From: Micropterix aruncella
Lineage: Eukaryota; Arthropoda; Insecta; Lepidoptera; Micropterigidae
Reading direction: 5' to 3'
Assembly (NCBI GenBank): GCA_944548615.1
Contig: OX155964.1
Coordinates: 14,536,980-14,600,979 of the forward strand
Length of the DNA: 64,000 nt
Part shown: one piece after another, positions 20,301 to 32,300 of the stretch
How the letters are laid out: the number at the start of each line of letters is the position of its first letter
How positions within the stretch are numbered: the stretch's first letter is position 1
Translations under genes and position numbers: made by a program
Notes under the pieces: generated by a model
Told to the model about the DNA's origin: nothing
Database searches by the model: none
The model's input: the letters and a program-made list of their open reading frames with translations, nothing else

Positions 20301-23300
20301 TATCAGAGCAGTTGATAATAAAATAGAAATTATGTTTTTGCATTTATGTAAATATATACCATTCAAGTAGGTACACTTTTCTATAAAATCATTTACTATA
20401 CTTTTGAGTGATTTATATTGTCCTTTGATTTAGATACTTAAGAGATAGTCTGGGCAAAATTAAAATCTCGTTCTATTTGTATTTTTTTTCTTTTATACCC
20501 TATACTGTTACGACCACCTTAATGACTAACGACAGATATTACAGGCGGCCGGTTTATATAACATCGCGTGGTAGTACTCGGGCGGTCACCCATCCAACTA
20601 CTGACCACGCCCCATGTTGTTTAACTTAGGTGTGTTTCAAAGCGGCTACGGACGTTACACCCATGCACTATCGATGCAATAACATAATATCGACTGACCA
20701 TAATAATGCAAGAGAGATACAGAAGAGAAGATTTAAAAAAACAAAACATACCAAATTCTATGGTTCCAGTCGTCATTCTTCCGATGTAAGGTCCAATTGG
20801 AAAGAATCTCAAGGTTTCTTTTAGGACTCGTTCCATGTAATGCATCTTTTTCACATCATCAGCTGTTATATCCCTGTCACTGTCTCCGAAGATTCCATGT
20901 ATTCTAAAAATATTTTTGTGAATAAAACCCATTTCTATTTTGTTTCTTCCCACAGAAGATTAGATGATAACGTCTTAGTTGCATTCAAGCGTATCAGTCT
21001 CAATTATGTATTCTTGTAAAGCGAAAATTACGCAATATTGCTAATTACTTCCTGTTTTAGCTTTAATTTTTTTAACTTAAGAACGTAAAGTTCTATTTCT
21101 AAAATTAATTCGATAATCTATTTGTAGTAATATTTTACATACCTATTAAAATTTTGGAGATCGTATGAAGATGGGATTTCTCGGTCGTCCGTTTGTATGG
21201 CAGCTCCATGATCTAAATCTTATCGCCTCTTTCCATCGTCGATTAAAAGAGATTTGCGAAAAGACGGACAAAGCGTTCTTGAGCTACGATTTTTTAAGCC
21301 TATCATTGTTCAAGAACGCTTAGTCAGATTTCAAATGTTTCATAATCGGACAACGCGTTCTTGATTTATCGACCTCTACCTATTGTGCTCTTATTTCGTC
21401 TTCTAACCGCAACGTCCCTTGCACGTTATTTCGCCGGGATATTGTAGCAAATGGATCGTCTCTAAAGATGGATGACAACAGGTCAACATCTACCTCGCTT
21501 CTTGGGAAACGTAAGTTTCCAGACTTCCTCGGTAATTTGCCAGTTGCGCAGAATTAGTAATGTGCAGCGCGCACAGTAGGCCCAGAGCCGCCCGATTTTT
21601 TCCCTCGAAGCACGACAGATCCCAACTGCCATAAATACAGCTGCAGACAGAGTTTACTGGGGCGTTCTAAGGTAGTTCCTCTTAGAGAAGCCTACCGCAC
21701 GGGAACTGAACCATGAGTTGGGCCGACCAACAAACAATACAGTCGCCCATGTAACCGCTCGACTATGACTAATCGACTAAGGGTAAGACAATCAAGAATA
21801 CAAATAGAGTTATCAACTACAACGGGAGAACCCGTCACCTCAGGAAGTTTCAACGATTGTTCGTTCTATCTCCCGTGAAGTGAGCGCAGAAGACTTGGAC
21901 AAAACAGTCCACCGTCAAGCTCCGCCACATGCCCGTAAGAGGCCAACACCCAGGTGTGTTACCTAGCGGGCTTACCTACACTCACGCCCTTACTTCCAAT
22001 TGCGACCCGATTACTCCGGTCTCTCTATTGGTTACGAGTTAGAGGTCGCTTGCGCGGTCCTCTCCCTTACGAAGCGGTGAAACGGTGTAAGTCGAATCTA
22101 TCGCGGACCACGGCATCCTTTGCCCGACTGTTCACCCGGAATCCGGTAGCCGATGGTCGTTTCAAGAGAAGTCGCCGTAAGGTCCGCAACCATCCCGCTC
22201 AATAGGAAACAGTACCGCTTCCAGACTCCCCCGACTGTTAGTCAGAGTGCACAATCGATTGGTTTACGCCGCACGGTGCGCAGACCGTCCAGGAGCGCCA
22301 AAAGGTTGACTCCTAGGGGAAACTAGCTCTAAGGCCAGAGTCCTGCCTAGGCACGCTCTTTATGCGTGGAGGCCGCCGGATGGGTGTTGACCCGTGAGTG
22401 TGACCAACCCTGAACAGAATGGGTCTTCGTGGCCAACTCAGCAAGGGCCCATTAGCCCCAATCAAGAGAACAGCGCTAAACATTCACTAATCTATAAAAA
22501 CGTGTAAAATACACAAACTTATTTGTCTTTTACGCATGTAGCTTTAGTTCTAAATGTAAATAAAAGTGATCTTACTCCTGGTAGAGTTTGTCTTGTACAT
22601 GTGGATGTATTCCAAGCATCATTAGTGTGATGGCCGCTGTAGTTCCGGAAGTGTCCACAGCCTGAAAGATTGAAAACCGTTATTTGGTCAGTTGGATTTC
22701 ATTACATAAGCTTTAGAAGCAATCGCTGGATAGCTAGACAATACATTTTAATAAAGCTATGGAGCAGAGTTACATATAGCAGTATAAATACTGACTGTTA
22801 GATTTGTTAAATTATTGTTATATTTTTGAAATTGGATGGAAATTTAATGCTCTCGTTATAGAAAAGCATGAAATGTACTTTCTCGGCCTGCCCACCGACG
22901 GGAAGGGAAAGTATTGTGAACGTGCTAGATTTTTTTTTAAATTGAAGACTGAAATATATATTTTGAGCCCTCCTGAGACGATTAAGACTATTTCCAGATG
23001 GAAGTATGTCTGTGTGTTTGTCTGTCAGTCTGGCTCTCTATCTGCCTGTCTGTCTATCCGTCTGTGTGTACTGCTTCAAGACAGCGTCTAAACGCTTTAT
23101 TGTCGAGGTATACTCGTCAAAGTTGCACCGAAATCACATTGTGAATTTTAGAATTTAGTTGGGTTTCCCATATACAAGCTACACTAATAATATTTAAAGA
23201 CCGCTATGCATTTTTATCAAATATGAAAGCCATCTGTTGTCGCTTGGTCCAGCCCCGCCCTTAGACGAGAAACAAACTCCGCATACCGAGGGGATTGCAA

Positions 23301-26300
23301 CGGTACCTAACCGGATTCGTCCGCCGGCTGAGAGAGGGTGCTCCACGATTTTATTTATGAAATTAATATTCCGATAAAATCATTCGTTGGCTACTGGCCA
23401 GGAAAGTCTAGGGGTGGCGCAACCGTTTTTTCCGTTAACCGATATAAGCAAATTTTTCCTAAATAAAAAATCAGGATTTGCATTCAAATCTTGGTTAATG
23501 AATATTATTGATGAATATAGCATGATTTTACTACGTATAGCAATAATTTTACTACGTATCATGATGAATATAGCATGCTACATTGGCGCCGTGCTGAAGA
23601 TGCACATACATAGATCAAAATATTTCAAATTTCAATTTAGCGGTTATAGTCTGAAATACCGAAAAGTTGCTAGTTTTGTATAAACGAGTAACACTGTGTT
23701 TACAAATGTTATCATTGTTATCGCGCCGGCCGTCTTTTTCTTTATCACGTTAGTGTAATCGTTTCTGTTGGTCTTTCGCAGAAAAAATGAGTGTTGATGA
23801 GGAATTTAGTGCCGTCTACAGCCAATATTTCCAAAAACACGATGAAGACAATGACTTTATCATTGTCTTCGAAAAACGAAGACAAACAAAAATGTATGCA
23901 TTTGAATCCTAAAATCTTGTGTATAGTCATAGGACTGGTCTTAATTTAATCTCTCTCTCCTTATTCCAGAGCTCTATATCTCTCTCTTTCTCTCTCTCTC
24001 TCTCCATCTCTCTTTCTCTCTCTCTCTCTCCTTAAAAAAAGAAATTGTTTTGTTTGTATTTGTAACGTCTATTTCTCTTCATTTTTAGTAAACTTTTTAA
24101 CAAATTATTATGACTTTCTGGTTTTCACCATGTGAAAGAGCGTCTCAAACTCTATCCGAATCGGCAAAAAAGTGTATAATGATTCTTTAACACCTAAGTC
24201 TCTTTTCCTACATAGACCAGGTCACATATAATGATTTACAGAAAAATATCAAAGAATGTATTAGGTCTCTACAAGGTCCATTTAAATTATTATAAATAAT
24301 AATAGCACTACATACATTGCAATGATAATCGAGAGCAAACGCTGCCATGGTTATTAATAAAATAAGCGTAAATAGAAATGATCAAGGAAAAAATATCCAT
24401 AAACGTAAACCATTATTATCGGTTAGATAACGCTCCCATTTGCCCATTTATTGGATACCGTTCTTTATTAATTTATTTGTCATTTCCCACAGCACAGTTG
24501 TGCGAGAAAGCTTTTAGCGATGTTTTTTATAAATCGAAAAGAACTAAACGGAATGGTAGCTAACAGGAAATAACCGGCATTGCAGCTTCTCTGAATAAAA
24601 AACAATTTTCACCGAGTTTCAAAAAATTACAGTCTAAAGGCTAAAAAGAATAGAAATAATAAAAGTTTTAATGTTTTCTAGTTTTTAATGTATGATAGAC
24701 AGCATAAACTGCAGAAACTGCAGTTAATGCAGACATTCACTCGCATCATACCCGCGATAGCTCCCTTTTATGCGTACCCCGAATACGACTGGCAAAAGTA
24801 CAGAAAAGCTACTTGTACTATAATGAACTCCCTACACATTTTAAACAGCTGGAGGACATACAATTGAAAAACAGCAACAAGGAAATGCTGATAGGCCACC
24901 CTTTCTATAATCTGGCCGAATTAGAGGGCCATGATTTTTCAAATATTGTGCCCATTTAAATTACTTAAGAAAGTAGAGCCTTATTGTCTGATTATTTTAT
25001 ATGGTCTTATATTTGTACTGTTCGTTTTTAAATGCATGGCGTTGCTTTAATTTGATTATTTGACATTTTACTGACAATTTGAATATTACGATGAATAATT
25101 TTACTACGTATCTTTTCGAATTACCGACTACTTACAATAATAGGTGATTTGATTATTTATATTTATAGTTTGAAAGTCTAGTAGTTAAATTCTTGACTAC
25201 CTATGTATGTTCAGTAAAGAGAAGTAAGGAGACTTACTACCTAACTCAATTATTTTGACACGTCCAAGAGCGGTTTTTAACCGTCAATTGGACACGAAAA
25301 AAATGTAATAATAATAATAATAATAATAATAAACTCTTTATTTGCACTTAATGAGTATTCTAAAAGGCGAGCTTATTGCCACGTGGCAATGTCTTACAAC
25401 TAACCTAAACACAGTGGTACATGCGCGCATTGTGAAAATAAAGATTATTACATAACATACAGACAAGTGGAAGAACTTAAAACTAATAATGCCCGAGGAG
25501 AGGAAATTGGGAGAGGAAGAGGAGAGAAAGGGAAGAACTGGTTACTTCTTAGAAAGGTAGTAATCCTTAAGGTGAGTCTTAAACGATGGTAAAGAAGGCG
25601 AGTTTCGTATATTTGCTGGGAGATCGTTCCAGAGTCTTGCACCATGGACACAGAAAGAATAGTAATAGAAAAGTGTTAATTGGGAGAGTAGGGGAGAGGG
25701 GGGCATAGTGGGGTAGCTAACATCTAGACACATTTAAATAGTTTATTAGTTATTATTTTGATTGTTAAGAAATTTTTATTTGTTATGTCGTTTATACTCC
25801 AAGATTTTATTAAATAATATGTATTGTAAGACAAACAGTTTCACTGTAGGATAAAAAAATATTCAGGGTTCAATTTGCCCCGCTTTGCCCCGTACAGTGG
25901 GGTAAAGTGGGGCAGCAGGTGGGGCAGTGTGGGGTATTTTTCAGGAATCAAATACAGTCTTGCTTGTTTAATGAAATCGAGTTTTAATTGAAAAAAATAC
26001 ACATTGAGATATAAAATCGTTACAACGTAGTACCTGCACCTGAAAATCTTAATCTTTCACGAACATTGCACATAAAATATAGTACCTGCACCAGAAAATA
26101 TTAACCTTCAACGCACATTGCACACAAATAGGTGGCTTCATCATCGTCGTCTTCTTCACCAGCACACGAACAGTGTGACCAGCGATGGCACTTCCTACAT
26201 CTTATCCATCCCTCGTTAGATTGAGACCACAAATAACCGCAGTAAATGCATTCAGCATCGTCATCGTCTGAGGATTCACAATCATTTGCTTGTCTTTTGT

Positions 26301-29300
26301 TAATCTTCTTCTTTTCCGTTTTCTTCTTTTTCTTTTCAGTAGACTTAAAATCGATGTCTCTTGTCACCTTTCTTTTGCTTTCCTTCTTTTCCTTTGATTC
26401 CTTCTGAGCAATACGCTCATTTTTGTAAGGCGACTCTGTGATAATAGCCGTTTTACCTCTCCGCTTTGTGACTCTCTGTGAAGTTCGTATTTCTTTAGGC
26501 AAGTGCATCATATTTTCAGGTGACATCACGAAAGGCCTGGCACGATTGTTCATCAGAGAGCATCTCGGTTGAGGAGATCTTTGTTGGACAGGTTCCGGAG
26601 TTTTTGTTCGGTTGTTCATCCAAGAGCATCCAGGCTGAGTAGATATTTGTCGGGCATATTCAGTAGTTTTTGGTGTCCCTGTGGGATAATTTAGTTCAGT
26701 AGAGTTTTCTACCTGTAGTTGCATTTGTATGTTGGAGTTCATGAGTGCCGCTATCGGTTGAGCTAACAGGTTGACTGTAGGTGTAGTGGCTCTGAATGAA
26801 TGCTGAGGGTTAGTCATTATAGGAAAATCAGTTGTCAGGGGGGTTGCTTCTGGAATGATTGGGTTGTCCGTCATCTCAGAAGGGGCAAAATCTGCGTCTG
26901 TGAATATATTGCGATCAAGAGGCCATATTCCAGTTGCTCTATACGAATTAAGAGCAGTTGTCATGGTGGATGAAGCTATAAAAGATTGTCCAAACAATGC
27001 AGCAGTCTGGAACTGAGTAACCACGCGACCTGGGTGGCTTCTGAGCCATTTCTTTATCTCGTTGCTGTAAAATATGCCCAGAGGTTTCATAAATCCAACG
27101 TCCAGTGGTTGGAGGCGGTGCGTGCAATGAGGTGGGAAACATAATAAAATTACTCCATTTGCGCGCGCTAGATCGACCACCTCAATTGATTTCATATGTG
27201 TCGCATGACCATCTAAGAGCAAAAGCACAGGATCATCTTTGGTGGCATGTGACCATTCTATGAATCTTTGTAGCCATAGCACAAATAGGTGACCTTGTAT
27301 CCAACCGGATTCATGACATTCTCCCCAAGATCCAGCTGGGGCTCCATCGAGCAGCTCGGGCTTCATTCGTTTTCGGGGGAAAATAAACATTGGAGGCATA
27401 TAACTGCCGGTTGCACTGAAGCAGACAATTGTTGTCATTAGTTTTCCGCGTTCGGCAGAAGTGAGAGTCCCGACTTGCCGTTTTCCACAAGTAGCCAGTA
27501 TTTTGGAATGACTTTCGGGGACGGTCGACACCCCTGTCTCATCCACGTTGTAGATGCGTTGTGGTTGCAGTTTATATTTATCATAGACCTTTTCCAGTAG
27601 ATCAAAAAAGTTCTCAACAGCCACTCTATTAAACCCCATAGCTCTGGCTGCTGACGTTGCTTCTGGCTTTCTGTAGTTAATGTCCGGATGACTCTTTAAA
27701 AAGCATTTTAGCCAGTCTGCGCCTGCCAGGCCATCTCTGGTGTTGAAGCGATTGGCAATCTGGTTTTTTGTAGCTAAGTCATAGGCCAGTTTCCGGAGTT
27801 CGTTAGATGTCAGACCGTAAAATCTTTCCTCCATCCTCTTTATATAAGTTATTAACTCAGTTTCCTGCTCTGGCGAAAATACTGTGGTGTAATGACCTAA
27901 CTTCTTCAGAAATACAGTTTCATCAGGATTAGCCCTGTACTTCGATACATATCGTTCAAGCGTAGTTTGTGGAACACCGTGACAATCTGCAGCTTTTTTA
28001 TAGCCCATTTCTCCAGAAACTACATTCTCAACCGCTTTCTTCATAGACTCCACAGACCATGAATGTTGGTCTGTTTTTCTTTTGTATGTCCTAACCATGT
28101 TTCCTGAAACAATAGTTTCATTACTTAATATTTAATTAATTAAGATCCACTAAGGGGCATAGTGGGGTACCTATAACAAGAGTTTATAAAAGTGCCCCAC
28201 TATGCCCCCTCCAATGTACCCCACTTTGCCCCAAACTACTATGCAAAATAAAACAAAGATGGCGCCTTCTGACATTTGTCTGAACAGAAATCTTTCTTTT
28301 AGACTTTTATTTTCAAGAGTTTACCTCAATACTTAGTATATTTCGACTACTGAATCATTGACGTTAGTTTACACAACCTCAAAGCGAAATATGACAAACA
28401 TTTTAAGAAAAATATAGTGATTTTTTTACTTACGCGTGGAGAAAAAACCGTCCGTGATTTTGCGTCCGTCGCTAGCGGAGATCGCCGGCCAACTGAAGGC
28501 CAATCGCGGCGCGGTATTTCGAGCGCTCTGTGACTATTACTATACGATGGGGGTGGGCTTCCCCGCTATGCCCCGGTACCCCACTTTCCCCCCCCCCTCC
28601 CCTACACGATATAGGAGAGCAAGTATATGAACATTTCTTCTTTGGCGTACTGGCAACCACTTTAACTGTGCCCTATAGTCGGACACGTTAGATCATACTT
28701 ACGTAATGTAATGTAATATAGAACAATTTGTTTTACAACACTGTATACTGAGACTAAATCGTTTTGGGACATGCTTTCTCAAGCTCCCACTACTATAAGT
28801 CATTCACGGCAACTATTGCTATATAAAGGTGTGTTATTGTGTTACTGACTGCACCGTGACAATCGAAAGAATGATATTATAGTATGAGAATGATACTAAT
28901 AGGAATGTTAACAGGTCGATGAAGTTTTAACTGTTAACTTTCGAGAACTATGATGAATCGTCTGCAACAACCGCGAATCAATGCGTATCATGGAGAAATT
29001 TTATAGAGTATTTTATATCCGTTGATATTATATGGGACTCTGTCGTAACATCTCAGAAATATTCTATCAAATACTTTAATAGCTTTTAAACTATCGACTG
29101 GACAGCCCGGCTAGTCTATAAAATGTTAAATTTTCTGTACCACCGCGACTAACGAGGAGCTCCCATACATTTCTGTTGTCGCTGGCAATAGCAATATCGT
29201 TTCGAATAGACCTCTCACCAGCATGTATCGTGTTTTTGAAAGTATAAATGATTAGACATATTCAATAATTAAATGAATTTAATTTAAAATATATCAAATC

Positions 29301-32300
29301 TCGTAATTTTTAGGATTTAACTGAATGCCATTTTACTGTATTATATGACTTTATTATATTATACCATACCCTTATATTATATTATCTCATATTAAATCTC
29401 ATATTATATTGATAAACTGGTGAGTTATCTTTTACCATGCGATAAAAATCCGTTTCTAAAACAATTTAATTCTTCTGAAAAGTTATTCCTAACGGCTTCC
29501 TATGCATAGCAAAACTTTCCAATTTGCGATTTAAAAATACCTTGCCTTTTAGGTACTTCATTTAGGACACTTCAGAGTGAAGTTAGTAGTCATGCTAATC
29601 GACGTAAACGTAATAACAAAATTAAATTTACCTCAATAACATAGTTTTTTTTATTAAACATGAGTTTAATTAGGAAGCAAAGGAAATAGTGACTTATTTA
29701 GTTTTAGTGACTTATGTGGGACTTATGATCATAAACCATATAATACTGTTAATCAACAAACATTTCTATTTCTGAGTTTCAATTGACGTCAAATAATAGG
29801 TAAGAATGTTGACTCGCCTAACGACTAATATCATTAAAATAAATCATAATTTCGTCTTTCAAACGTTACATTTTTATCATCGTATAGAAAGAGCGTCTTT
29901 CACAATAAGCAGTTTTTATTCAGACTAATTTTACCCCACTTATAGCAATATCACTGGTATATAAACACGTACAATTAACATAATTATTCACTGTCATAAT
30001 GACTGTCACTTTTCTTCGCCAATGCTCTAACTGGTAAGCCATCTCATATTGGATAATTAAATGGTAAAATATTAAAAAACTGTGTTTATCTCACCACATG
30101 TAATCAAATTAAATCAAATGAAAGTTCTTTATTAAATATAAAAAGTTACATTTATTTTAATCACAAAGCCATCCTAATTAGGCCTCGCCTGTACCAAGGT
30201 AGGCTTAATTTAGATGCTTGTATTGTAGTTTACTTATTGTGGGGTATCAATAATTTATTATTATATGCAATGAATGAAATTATATGCAATCACCGAGGAA
30301 CATCAAGCCGACATGATCTGGGAACTCTGATTATCGATAACTCACGATATCCGAGTATCCCAATATAGTCTTAACATTTTACTATGGAAATAGAGAAGAT
30401 CCTGGAACCCTGAAAAATCCCTAAAATATATACTTACTGTAATGAAGAGGGTATCGACTTCGTTGATCATCTCAGTCTCTGTCCATTTGTCTTCCGAGTC
30501 GGTTTGAGTAAGGTCCAACAATTGTCCGAGTAAACAAGTGGGAGTTTTTTTTATTTCTGCAAAAAAATAAAATAAAGTATATTATTAAAAGGAAATATAA
30601 TAAAGCAATACATATCCGGAAAAAAACAGATTGCTAAGATGGAAAAGTATCATAAAATGAGTTTATTCGAAATAGTAACTTTTCTGATATAAAAAAATAT
30701 ATATTATAAAACCATAACACAGGAAGGGAAGATTAATATAGATAGAGCACTGAGTATAAATGTTTAAACACAATGTATGGAATGGTATGTATGTAATTGT
30801 TATTAATTTTGGATTTACAAAAACATCGGTCTTATAATATTTATATTGTCATGATTTTTGAAACAAGATTTTATTAGATTATTTCAATATGTTTTATACG
30901 TATACTCATTTAAATTTCTTTTTTTTACTATTTTTCAATTTTTATAATTAAGTAAAGGATATCTTAGTATATTTTTAAGCAATTATGATTATTTAAATAC
31001 TATCTATTTGTACACCATATTTATTTATTATGATTACGGTTATTAATATTCCAGCTAATAAGGAATAATAATAACTATTAGTGTATCTATTCTTTCAAAT
31101 TGATTATATTGTTTTCTTTATTTAGATTTTATACAGGTGATACATGTATTAATATAAATGGGAATAGCTGCCTAAGAACAGGCTGTAGCCTATAGGATCA
31201 CTGGTGTTTTGCTGTAGGATTTTTGTCTATGACATTTTATATTGGATATGTTGTTTTTGTAAGTTTTATATTGTTGTATGTATTATATGTGTATATTTTG
31301 AATGTTTAATATTGTATATATTGCATATTATTGTGAATTACAAATTAAATAAAAATAAAAAAGTAAATAACAAATTCACGACCATATACTGAATTTATGC
31401 AATCTTGAAAATAGCCAATTAATAACTTGAAGAGAATAAAAACTCTTCATGATGGTTACCTGCTACATATTCTACCGTGGCGTCTATTTCGGTAATTCAT
31501 ATGCCGGATTGAAATGTAAGAAAACAGACAGCTTGTTATCCCTCCAATGTGTAACGTCCCGCTCGGGACGATCGCCTACCTACGACAAAATGTCTAATGG
31601 GCAGTTAAAAAAAATCATATTCAATGCGATCATTTTACAGTTCTTCTTTTTATGATCCGTTTTTTTCTCAAGGCCGATTTCACAGCCGATTTCACGCTCG
31701 ACGGTTTCACGTTCGAAACGGTACGGGCGAGATTTACTTCACAAATTAAAGGGTTAATCTATATAGCTTAATCAAGAATTAAAATCACACAAGCAATCAA
31801 TGCAATGCAGAAAGCGAATAAAGCCAAATATACCTCAAAGGACCATAACCGTCATTTTGATATTTTCCACACAAGTCATTGCTTTTTACACGACTGCCCG
31901 ACAAAAAAGGAGTGTAATGTGTTCAGGAGAAATTTATGCATGTTTTCCGTTTCTTTATTCCAATATAACTTCTAAGCGCTAGAGCCGATTAGAAAGTGTG
32001 TGGTATTGTTAGAGTCGTTTGTTGGAGTCATTATGTCATTCCTAGTGTCATAGGGTACCTTAACTGCCCAAATATAAAGTAAGTAGTTGTCTAAATGTCC
32101 AAATGTCAATAAATTAACATAAATATGCAATAAATTAACATAAATATGCAACCAATTAATATAACAATAAATTAACATAATGATTTGCGTTTCCTGCTCG
32201 TTAGAATTTTATGTCATTTCATACATATCAATTTACACGATATTTTATATATCAATTCAATGCAATATAGATAATACTCCCAAGATAAAAAAATCCTTCG

